DNA of 64,000 nt from Nothophaeocryptopus gaeumannii (Eukaryota > Ascomycota > Dothideomycetes > Mycosphaerellales > Mycosphaerellaceae). This document shows positions 42,942 through 52,164 of the stretch, in pieces; the first letter of the stretch is position 1, and every line of letters begins with the position of its first letter. The notes under the pieces were generated by a model. It ran no database searches. It worked only from the letters and a program-made list of their open reading frames with translations, and was not told the origin of the DNA. The stretch lies in the NCBI GenBank assembly GCA_031771865.1, contig JASISA010000001.1:1-64000 (forward strand), in the 5' to 3' direction. Position numbers and translations under genes: made by a program.

Positions 42942-43557
42942 AAGATTTGCGGCTTGTGAGAATCAGTCGAGTACATGGTGATTGATAAAGAAAATTGGGA
43001 AGAGCCGTGTGGGAGCTACCAGAGCTGGCCCACTCAAGTATGCATTGCGGCAATTGTGGACCAATTAGATGCTCTGCGGTATAACCGCGGAGTACGCATT
43101 GTAGATCTCTGAAGGGAGCGCAGCGACTATACGCTCTTGTCGTTGCACTCAGCTGGACTTCATCAAGACAATACATAGAGTGTACATCCGCCACGGTAAA
43201 ATGCTGTGGACATTCCTGCAGGCAGGAGCAGGGAAGACGTCGAGGTCTCAGACAGCAGCACCACCCCGTCACGAGGCTGTCAAAAGCATGCATGGGCCAA
43301 ACCTTCGCATGAGGCTCAAATAGACTTCACCAAACCCCGAGGTCATGTCCAAGCACGATGACGCTCGGCGGTAGAAACAACGCGACAGCTGTATCCAAAA
43401 GCGTGCGGTACCGACATAAGCAAGCAGACATGGCCGTGTTTACCGTGATCCTCTGGCACAGCGTGTACAACTTCGTGTTAAAGGTAGGAGATTTGCTTGA
43501 TCATGAAACGGTCGGTCAAGTTAAGGTGAACCATTCGTCTATTCGCTTCTCTTGAAG
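42942..43557. promoter_or_regulatory. Shared upstream region of the MATE and acyl-CoA ligase genes
   Basis: 616 bp lie between the two divergent start codons. No gene is supported inside. No specific binding site was identified with confidence. Confidence 0.5.
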
Positions 43558-45391
43558 ATGGTGTTCAAGCGAGAAGATAAGTTGGTTGTTCCCAGCAAAG
43601 ACATCATTTCTTGGTACTTTGACGACCCGAAAGTCAGCGAAGACGCGAAAGTGTATATCGATGCGTCGAATCCAGATAACAACTACACATTCGCCCGAGC
43701 ACGAACGACAATCCGGAAGCTCGCAGCTGGGTTTCGAAAAGCTGGGTTGAAGAAGGGAGACACTGTGTGCATTCACAGCTTTAACACGGTCAGCAGGTTT
43801 CAATTCCAGGACACTGACGTAGCTGCTTACAAGTTGTGCTCAAAGATCGATTATTCAGTCCTCGTCAACGGCATCGTAGCATTTGGAGGCATCTTCGCCG
43901 GAACGAACCCATCCTATCAACCGTACGAGCTCGCGCACGCGATCAAGGCCGCCCAAATAAGGTTCCTCGTGGTCGAGCCCGAAGTACTGAAACATGCTGT
44001 AAAAGCTGCAGACGATGCTGGCATTCCAAGAGAGCGAATATTGGTGTTTGACACTCGGAAGGGCCAGAAGGTTCCAGATGGATTCAAGTCCTGGCGGGCG
44101 CTCCTCGAACATGGCGAAGAAGACTGGGAACGGTGGGACGACGCTGAGATGTCGAAGAAGACAACCGCTGCGAGGATGTTCAGCAGTGGCACAACTGGCT
44201 TACCCAAAGCGGCCACACTCACGCACTATAATCTTATTGCGCAACACGTTCAGATCAACGAGTGGAAGCCGAAGCCGTATCAAGAAAGGCGACTGATGAC
44301 AACGCCGATGTTCCACGTCGCAACTGCGCCCTGCACTCATTTCAGTCCTCTCAACAATGGAGTTCCTACCTTCATCATGCGTCGTTTCGAGCTCGAGACA
44401 TACCTCGCCGCGATTGAGAAATACGAAATCACCGACTGCGCGACTGTGCCACCAATCGTCCTGCAGATTATCAATTCGGACCTGAAAAAGAAGTACTCGA
44501 TGAAGAGCATCAAGTTCGCGACTTGTGGCGCGGCTCCGCTTGAGAAGACGCAACAAGCCAAATTTCAAGACCTTCTGGCGCCAGGAGCACCCTTCACGCA
44601 GGTGTTCGGCATGACTGAGACGACATGCATATGCACGAACTTCCCATATCCCGAAGACGATGACACGGGTTCCTGCGGCCGCCCGGTAAGGAACGAAAGG
44701 CTGGAAGCCATCCCGTGTCTGAGACATATGCTGACCTTCCCTCCTTTATTTTGCAGCTTCCAGGTATTGAACTGAAGTTGGTGGACGTGGCCGATCCTAA
44801 CAAGGAGATTAATGATTATGACGTGCGTGGTGAGATCTGTGTTCGCGGCGACACCGTCATCCCGGGCTACATGGACGAGAAAGCTTCAGCCGAGAGCTGG
44901 GATAAGGACGGCTTCTTCCATACCGGTGACATTGCCTATTGCGAAAAAGACACCGGAAAGTGGTATATTGTCGATAGGAAGAAGGAGCTGATCAAGGTCA
45001 GAGGCTTCCAGGTCGCGCCGCCAGAGTTGGAAGCTGTTCTTCTAGACCATGAGGGTATTCAAGACGCGGGAGTGATCGGCGTCAAGAAGGACAAGAACGA
45101 TGACTCTGAATTTCCACGAGCATATATCGTGAAGAAGGACAACACCCAGGGGAAGAAGCTAGACGCCAACGCGGTCCTGGAGTACATGGCATCTCGCCTC
45201 GCCAAGTTCAAACGTCCAGATGGCGGAGTCGTGTTCCTCGATGTGATAGTAAGTTTGCTGTTTCTTAGCTAAGACCCAATGCTGATAGGACAACGTAGCC
45301 CAAGAACCCCAGTGGTAAGATCTTGAAGAAGAAGCTTCGTGAGATGGCAGCCGAGGAGATGAAAAAGGAGAGACAAACATCGAAGCTTTAA
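43558..45391 (+). CDS. Peroxisomal 4-coumarate:CoA-ligase-like acyl-CoA synthetase
   Basis: Four exons: 43558-43788, 43846-44685, 44757-45248, 45299-45391; 551 residues. Introns are 57 nt (GTCAGC..AAG), 71 nt (GTAAGG..TTGCAG, with GCTGAC) and 50 nt (GTAAGT..GTAG). ANL-superfamily motifs in order: LVNGIVAFGGIFAGTNPSYQ, SSGTTGLPKAATLTHYN (P-loop, A3), TPMFHVA, FATCGAAPLEK, QVFGMTETTCICT (A5), LPGIELKLVD, GEICVRGDTVIPGYMDEKAS, WDKDGFFHTGDIAY (A7), YIVDRKKELIKVRGFQVAP (A8), and PKNPSGKILKK (A10, catalytic Lys). The last three residues are SKL, a PTS1 signal, so the enzyme acts in peroxisomes. It activates an aryl, cinnamoyl or medium/long acyl acid to its CoA thioester via an acyl-AMP; the exact substrate is unknown. 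The first intron is in phase and leaves no stop, so it could be missed as coding. Confidence 0.92.
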
Positions 45392-46177
45392 TCGCAGCGA
45401 GTGTCGCAAGTCTGATCGAAATCTTCAGGTGTGTCTTAGGGTGGGCTTGTTAAGGGAGGAGCTTCTCGGGACCTGCGTTCTCGGCCGAATATGGCCAGAT
45501 TGAGAATCTTCTTTGAAATGCGATCTCTCCAACAAAAGCGGCATTGCGGCCCCAGAAAGACAGCCAGGAGGTGCTGAATGGTTTGAAGCACAAGGGTGAT
45601 GGGTATACTGGCTACCGGAGTGACTCTTGCGCGAGCCAGCCGCCCACAGATGCCTCCAGGACCTTGTCATCCCGTCGATGCATCCAGGATATATAATAGC
45701 TGCTATTCCGTATCCCAATCATAGGCGAAAATGGGCATTTCACGTGCTCGCCTTGACAGTTCTCGTGTGGTCTAATGTGAGTTTGGCTGAATGGTATCGT
45801 CCCAGAACGGTGTGCTGACGGGTGCAGGGTTATGATGTGAGCATGACCAATCAAGCCGCGCTGCTCCGAGATGGCTGCTGACAGTATACAGTTCGGCTCG
45901 TCTTCAATCTGATTGACGGTCTCGCCGAAGATGGGGGTTCGAGTCCTTCCATGAGAGTTATGGCCTTGTCTTTTTGCAGTTGGTGTTGCTTGAGAGATAT
46001 TTGCTCATCGACTGTTGTTGGAGACACTACGGCGTCTTGACCAATCATGTCGTCACCTTCCCAGACTCAAGGCTCCTCTTCATTGCAGCCAGCTAGTAGA
46101 CAGTAGGCATATGTCTCGCTGACATGTTCAACCATTTTGATGTCTTCAAGTCCTTATACTCTTCCCGTAGCTCTTTC
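45392..46177. other. Intergenic region
   Basis: No coding frame is supported. It includes GGTTCGAGTCC at 45941, a match to a tRNA B box, without a plausible acceptor stem or A box. Confidence 0.4.
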
Positions 46178-46633
46178 TCAGGCAAAGTGGTCTCCGCCTC
46201 CACGCATGCTCCGATGCCGATAGCAGAGCCAGGCTCCATCCTCTGTTCTTTTCCTCCAGTACAGGATGCTTACGCTTTCGCGATTGAACATAAAATCGTC
46301 TCCGCTATCACAACCGCGGATCGTCATCCAAACTTCTGCCGTGTTTGCACCTTTGACAAGATTCGCGCAGACATTTGTTGTGTATACTTTCCAGCCAGGA
46401 TTCTCCAAAGCGAACTTCTCTACATTATCCAAATGCTCTTCCAGGTCTCGAGCCGGCAGCAGTGGACATTCGTGGATCGATTCGTTGATCATCTCGAAGT
46501 CGGGTGCAAGATGGTGGGATAGCATCTCGCGGTTGCCGCTGGTGTGAGCTTCCATCGTACGCGCTGAGACGCATTCGAGGTACGCAGCGGTCGACGAGAA
46601 AGACGTTTGCTTGCCATCTTGAGATGTTGACAT
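46178..46633 (-). CDS. SnoaL/NTF2-like small protein
   Basis: A 151-residue frame from ATG 46633 (MSTSQDGKQTSFSSTAAYLE) to stop 46178. An in-frame upstream ATG at 46702 exists, but its extension is hydrophilic and less likely. The pattern ECVSARTMEAHTSGNREMLS, HHLAPDFEMINESIHECP, LEEHLDNVEKFALENPGWKV, CANLVKGANTAEVWMTIRGC, VSILYWRKRTEDGAWLCYRH matches the cone-shaped SnoaL/NTF2-like fold: helix with a conserved HLAPDF start, then a helix around the dipped middle, then three or four strands ending W..YRHRSMRG. Such proteins are enzymes or binding proteins in polyketide and other secondary metabolism or unknown. Its nearness to the ligase and MATE genes may be metabolic context, but no backbone enzyme is in the window. 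Confidence 0.55.
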   Translation of the reverse strand: MSTSQDGKQTSFSSTAAYLECVSARTMEAHTSGNREMLSHHLAPDFEMINESIHECPLLPARDLEEHLDNVEKFALENPGWKVYTTNVCANLVKGANTAEVWMTIRGCDSGDDFMFNRESVSILYWRKRTEDGAWLCYRHRSMRGGGDHFA

Positions 46634-47100
46634 AGGACCCACCAATTTGGGGGGCTGCAGCACTTGGCTGTGACACTGTTGTTTCCAAGAGGAGAGAAGC
46701 ATTCACCTGCAAGGGGGATTGCGAGCTGCCAAGACCGAATCGGCCCGTGCACGATATTCTGACGACACCTTGACCTTCTCGCTGTCTCCCATTGTCCGAT
46801 CTGCCATGTCACGCATACACAATACACCGGGACTACACTGATGCCTCTACGAATCACCCTCACTCCAGGAATTCAGCCAGTGTATCATGCGATGGGCTGA
46901 AACGGGCGCTGTCGGCAATTGATGTAAATGGTCGAGACGATCTTGAGACTAGTACCCTTCACAACCGAACCAAAGAAGACACGATGAACGAGCAGCCTGC
47001 CTCGGCTTTTACATTGTGTATAGAGAGCCATTGGACCAAGTAATGCATATGAGTCTTCTCACCTCTATCCACTGTCAAGCACACCAGTGTGACGGCATCG
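46634..47100. other. Intergenic region
   Basis: Short overlapping frames only; likely promoter of the SnoaL-like gene and of the former lipase. Confidence 0.4.
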
Positions 47101-47640
47101 ATGCTGACACAAATTCTAACTCTCCTTGAAGCATTCTCCATCCTTGGCATCACTGCTCAAAGCCCACCTGCAGGAGATCCAAGCAGTACGCATTCAAGAG
47201 ATAGATACTTTGACTCACAACATATGTCTAACAGAGCTTCCAGTCGACAGCCCTCTCTACGACAGTTCCGTCCGAATGACCAAATACGCCGCAGCGTCCC
47301 ACGCATCCAACTGCCGAGTTCCGCCAAACGGTGCCCCCCGAAAATGACTTATCATCGCCTTCCGAGGAACCTCAAACACCCAAGACTTCGTCTTAGATTT
47401 CTCCCAAGCCCAAGTTCCACTGCATGCAATCGGCACCCACTGTCCGACCTGCAAAGTCCACAATAGCACCCAAACAGGCTGTAAACTCTATGTCTTTGGA
47501 CATCATCGCGTCGATGAGGTCCCAGATTGCCTTGCATCCAACGTACAACCCCATCGCAACTGGCCATTCGCTTGGCGGAGCACACGCTTCCCTGGCTCAC
47601 CGCGGTTCGCGAGTCGGCGGCGGCACAGGTGCTATTGCAC
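47101..47640 (+). pseudogene. Class-3 lipase (Lipase_3) relic
   Basis: ATG 47101 opens a signal-peptide-like start (MLTQILTLLEAFSILGITAQ). After frame changes, LYDSSVRMTKYAAASHASNC (about 47250) and LIIAFRGTSNTQDFVLDFSQ (about 47345; conserved RGTS) follow, then HAIGTHCPTCKVHN (the disulfide and His-Asn region). After a gap, ALHPTYNPIATGHSLGGAHA with ASLAH at 47530-47600 carries the GHSLGG nucleophile elbow. Stops and at least two frame changes break the gene, and the C-terminal half with the catalytic Asp and His is missing: the sequence runs into the 3' end of the SLATT gene on the other strand. Intact family members are secreted lipases or feruloyl esterases. Confidence 0.7.
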
Positions 47641-49024
47641 TCGCAGATGCTTGCCTCTGCTGATTGACAGCATCACGAGCCATATCTGAGGTATGGTGGA
47701 TAGCTTCTTCAGCGCTCTGTCTCTGCTGTGCAATCGCAGCTCCTGCAGCTTCTGAAGTGCCAGCTATCGCACTGGATGCCACGTTACGTTGCCGTGCAAT
47801 TGCAGCTCGAGCGGCTTCGGAAGTGCTCAGAACCGCACCCTGTACCTTCTCCCCCTCCTCGTGGATTATCGCAGCCTTCTCTGACATCGCCGACTTGGCT
47901 TGAGTCTCCAGCTGCTGACCGAGATGTGCTACTTCTCCTGCAGTGTTGTCAATTTTCATAGCAAGCCCTCTCTTTCCCTCATCGACCATAGCCCTTCCGC
48001 TGGATTCGATCTCTTTCTCCATCTGACCTATATCGTGAATCTTGTGTTCTCACATATCCTTGATTCCTCGTGCTTGGCCAAGCAAGCCATGAGCCGAGTG
48101 CTGAGCCTTATTGACAGCCGCGTTTGCCTCATTTTGTTTGTCGCCTAGGTTGAGCTGGTGAAACCACCCTCTCATATCCTTCAGAGAGTCTGTGCTGAAT
48201 GAAGCTTCTGGCTTTCTGAGCTGCTGCGTAGCGGCCAACTGAGCTGCATTCATGTGACTGCGATTCGTGCCAACGAAGCGATCGGGCGTATTTGTCTCGA
48301 TGTCTGCTCTCACGGCTTCATACATTTCCCGCACTTGTGAAATCTCGCCCGTGACATGGTCCTTGGTGAGAAGTCCGAAACTGAAGTCTCGTTCGCGCTG
48401 CTCGATGTATTCTCTCACTTTCGCCCATTCGTGTTGGTAGTACTTCAGCCGATTCGGGAGGCCGCTGCCTTTTAGATATGTGAGGAAGCCAGCGATTACA
48501 GTATTGATGGCCCCAAAGACGGTAACCTGTAAACGACGTTAGCGAATAGACCGGAGCTTTGTAGAGGCACAGGTCCCTACAGCGCTCCTGCTCCCATTCG
48601 CTGCTCCCAGAGCCGTGGGCGCCGCAGCCACGATGATTTGCAGCCCCAAGCAGCAATTGATCAATCTCGAACAAAACTTGTAGCTCCTCTTGGACTTGAT
48701 CTCGGAGTCGCACACGGTGCTGTAGATACCCAGATTCGGACTCGGGCGGTTGTCGACAGACAGCTGTGGCCGCCGGTTGGCGCGAAAGCCGTGAGGAGGC
48801 GAGAAGCTTTTATGCTGATGGATGCCCACCAGGAGTCGAAACTGCTCCAACGGAGTCCTCTCATCATTATTCTGTTCACTTGGATCTCCCGGCCGTATTG
48901 ATTCGCGATGTTCGTTCTTCTCGTTCGAACGTGCTTGTCGCTCCAGCACGTCGGCTTGCGATGGACTTCTAAACTCTTGCCATGCGTGTCGAGCTCTGGT
49001 TACAAAATCGAGGGTGGAGTCCAT
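47597..49024 (-). CDS. SLATT-domain (SLATT_fungal) two-TM protein with an in-frame stop before its Ala-rich tail
   Basis: Exon 1 is 49024-48581 and exon 2 starts at 48526, with a 54-nt intron (GTAGGG..TTTACAG). Spliced, the 306-residue product starts MDSTLDFVTRARHAWQEFRS, has a charged low-complexity stretch, then two membrane helices around LINCCLGLQIIVAAAPTALG and VTVFGAINTVIAGFLTYLKG, followed by LPNRLKYYQHEWAKVREYIE and QRERDFSF. That order (two helices, then an amphipathic LPNRL..Y segment) is the fungal SLATT domain, related to two-TM effectors of bacterial SMODS/SLOG nucleotide-signalling defence. TGA at 48050 ends the frame after KAQHSAHGLLGQARGIKDM, yet the same frame continues open for 150 more codons to 47597 (HKIHDIGQMEKEIESSGRAM, then alanine-rich coiled-coil repeats such as SEAARAAIARQR). 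The tail looks like former coding sequence behind a nonsense mutation. Confidence 0.75.
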
Positions 49025-49692
49025 GTTGATAGAACGTGTTTCTTGCTTTGACGCAGACAACAAACGATGCGAAGCTCGCCGTCGCGAGCACCGGACGTAG
49101 CGAGCTTGCACACACTGCCGGACACGTCAAATGTGCGGCCATACTGATGGTACTGGCTCGGTTCGTCTAGCGAAGCTGCACTCGTGCAGATGAGCACATG
49201 CTCGACCCATTCCGTGACACTAGGTTCAGCTGGTCGGTCATTCAAGTGCAGTGGCTTGCGCAGAGCAAAGTGGCTATCGGGTCGTCCGGCCAAAATGAAG
49301 CCTTTCCATGAAATGGCATGCCATCATTGGATCCCGCTTCGTGAAGACAGCGGTGACAGAAGCTTGGCTCTGCAGGTTCGGGCTTCCGTTGAGACGCGTG
49401 AGCTCAAAACGGAAAACACAATGGCGAAGATCTTTTGCCCCTCAGTTCCGCGCATGCATTGTCAATCCAGCTCGGCTCTCTGGGTTTTCATGACTTCTTG
49501 CTCATTCCGTCAAACGTTCCAGAACTCCTGTAGTGTAGATAGGGATGCGAAATCATGAAGGATTTGTAATACAAAAAGGAGAAGGGAGGAGTGGCTCTCG
49601 TAGAGTTCTTGGTTCGGCAACATCGGCCCGCAATCCGTGCCAAGTATACCATTCCTTCCTATCGATGTTCGGCTTCGTTCTCCTTGAATATG
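49025..49692. other. Intergenic region between the SLATT gene and the MFS gene
   Basis: Short frames on both strands with no motif; no gene supported. Confidence 0.4.
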
Positions 49693-51404
49693 TCAGTAAA
49701 TATAAACGAACTCATCATTCTTCCGATCAGTCAAGTCCAAGAAAGCCTGGTCACCCATCCTCAAATGCTGTGCACCAGCTCCGATCTCACCCTCTACCAC
49801 ACCAGCAACATCGTCAACTTGCTCAACATCATGATATTTGTTCTCCATACTGAGATCTTTGATCTTAGCGGGCTTGCCATTCTTCACTCTCTTTCGCTCT
49901 TGTAGCTTGTTCAGAAACATCAGGTTCGCGGCCTGAATGATGACACAAGCCGCCAGCGCAACGAAGATGCCAAGCACTGATCTAACCCCAGGCCGATACT
50001 CCGGTGCGTCTTTCGAGTTGAAAAGCAGGGGTCCAATGATGTTGCCGGCACTGGATGCAGCGCTGTAGACCGACATCACGGCCGACTTTTTCGTGGTTCC
50101 CGCTGTGTTTCCCACGATCCATGCCACAATCAGCGGATTGCCGCCGAAGAGGAATGCGAGCAGGTAATATCCAGCCAAAAGTGTGCCCTCATTGGAGTTA
50201 GTATGCCGCACTACGTAGAGCATTACAAGCCCAGCAATGACGGGCAGTGTAATAATGACCAGGATGATGGACTTTGTCCGGAACCGTTGCGCTGCCCAAG
50301 ACGCACCTAGAATGATGATGAATTGCAAGAACCCAAACGGCATGTTCAGCAATGAAGTGATGTACTTGTCGAATCCGAAGCCACCGATGATCAGTGGACC
50401 AAAGGTATTTGTCACAGATGCCCCAACGTTGAGCAGCATTGACAGACCAATCCAGAGGTATGTCTTCGTGTCGAGGCCCAGCTCCAAAATGTGGGCCCAT
50501 TTGAACTCGCGAGATCCTGTTCCTGTCTGGTTTGCTCGCAGTCGCTCAATAGCTTTCGGCTTGTCCTCTTCAGGCAGGAACCTTGCAGATGGAATATCGT
50601 TGTCGAGCTTCCAGTAAACGAAAGGCGCTGTGATGATTGTGACCAGGCCGACAAAGAGAAAGATACTGTAATGCAGTCAGCCCTAACACGGCATCATGTC
50701 TTTTGATAGACTTACATCTGCCACGATTCCAAGACCGAAGACCTGATATGTCCGAGCCCATACGAAAGGATACTCGCCGCAATCGTAGCCAGGCCATTCG
50801 TGCTATACCACGCCGCAACCCGCAACGGCTGCTCAGCCCGTCTAAACCACTGCGAAGTGATAATACTGAAGAGCGGCAAACACCCACCCTCAAACAGTCC
50901 CAAGAAGAAGCGAGCAGCAAGCAGTCCACCATAACTGTGGCAAGCCGCCATGCAAGCCTGCGCGATTCCCCATCCCAGACAAAGCGAGGGCATCAAGATC
51001 CGATGCGGGACTCGTACGATCAAGTAGGATGAGAAGGGCTGCCATGCTAATTGTGCGATGGGTGCGATAGAACCGACCAGACTGTACTGGTTGCCCACCA
51101 AGCCAGTAGACTCTTTGAGGCCGAAGGTCGCGCCGTAGCCGAGGACTGTCTTGTCGAGGATTTGGAGGAAGTAGACCCAGACGAGGATGGAGAGGATGAC
51201 TCTGTCGGTTTTTCGTTTGATGCGTTTGTTCTGTAAGGCAGTCAGCCATGAGTTGTATTCGGTAGGAGTGCGTGTAAGTACATCTTCTTCAGTTAAGCTG
51301 ACTCTCTCGTCACCAATGATAGCCAATGCTCGGTCTCCATGTCTCGCGGCATTGATCTTTATGCCAGCAGCCAGGCTCGGCTTCCGTGGCTCGTCTTCGA
51401 ACAT
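49693..51404 (-). CDS. MFS anion:cation symporter, Dal5/allantoate-permease type
   Basis: Exons 51404-51282, 51230-50716 and 50665-49693; 536 residues. The first intron (51 nt, GTACTT..TTACAG, with GCTGAC) is in phase and open; removing it gives LTEEDNKRIKRKTDRVIL, the usual Dal5 N-terminus. The second intron is 50 nt (GTAAGT..TTACAG). About 12 hydrophobic helices are present: VYFLQILDKTVLGYGATFGL, LVGSIAPIAQLAWQPFSSYL, HSYGGLLAARFFLGLFEGG, IFLFVGLVTIITAPFVYW, GGFGFDKYITSLLNMPFGFL, GYYLLAFLFGGNPLIVAWIV and NTAGTTKKSAVMSVYSAASS (the NTAG-TK signature). The C-terminus DLTDRKNDEFVYIY is typical of the family. Relatives import allantoate, dipeptides, vitamins or other organic acids; the substrate is not predictable here. 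The protein is in the plasma membrane. Confidence 0.92.
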
Positions 51405-52164
51405 GCCGACAGTGGCTTTCTCGGTCGCCCTTCTGGCTACAAGTCAGTGTCAATTGTAGCAAAGCTATGATAAGCACTGACAGATCTCATCAACGTACCA
51501 CTTTATGTCCTACAGTAGTCAGGTCGTCGTCCGGCATCTGAAGCCGATGTAGTCGGCAGCAAGTCGCCGACGAAATAGAGTAGGTGTTGTTTGTCGCCAT
51601 GATCCTTTGCAGGATTGCATGCGGAGTTTGAAAGGCATGTGCCACGCCACGTCCATGTTTGTCGCTGATCGACATGATGCATGATGTAGGTGTGGTTAGA
51701 CCTGAGCGTCTCTCCGCTTTGCTTGGCTCTGGGGATTTGGGGTCCGAGTCTGGGGACAGGCGCTTGGAGACGGGGAGTGAAGGCGTTTAGGAAATGGCTT
51801 GAGGGCTTCGCACGAGATCGAGGACATATGAGGGAAAGAAATAAGAAAGATGAAGAGAGAGCGTTTGAGATTGCAAATACAACTTAAGATACCCAGGATC
51901 CACCGCACAGCCGTGTTCTGTCCACGGGAAGACGATAGCTAACCTTTGCTCCTCTCTTCATTGCTTGCTTTCCATCTCCAGTCTTTCATTCCCATCCCAG
52001 ATCCGCTTTGGTAGACCACCGTCAATAACCCAAATTGGCCATCATATGCGACAGCGACTTCCATATCTGTTCTTCATCGTCCCACGTCCACCAAAAGCGA
52101 TCTGTCTTTGATCTAATCTAAAGTCTGAGTCGTAGCAGGCGTCCTCCATTCGTGGCGACTAACC
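51405..52164. other. Intergenic region upstream of the MFS gene
   Basis: No gene supported. It includes the MFS promoter and the 3' region of the next minus-strand gene. Confidence 0.5.

Noticed and set aside
45930..45965. tRNA gene suggested by GGTTCGAGTCC (B box)
   Set aside because: A five-pair T-stem with wobble pairs is possible, but no matching 5' acceptor strand, A box or anticodon arm lies at the right distance on either strand.
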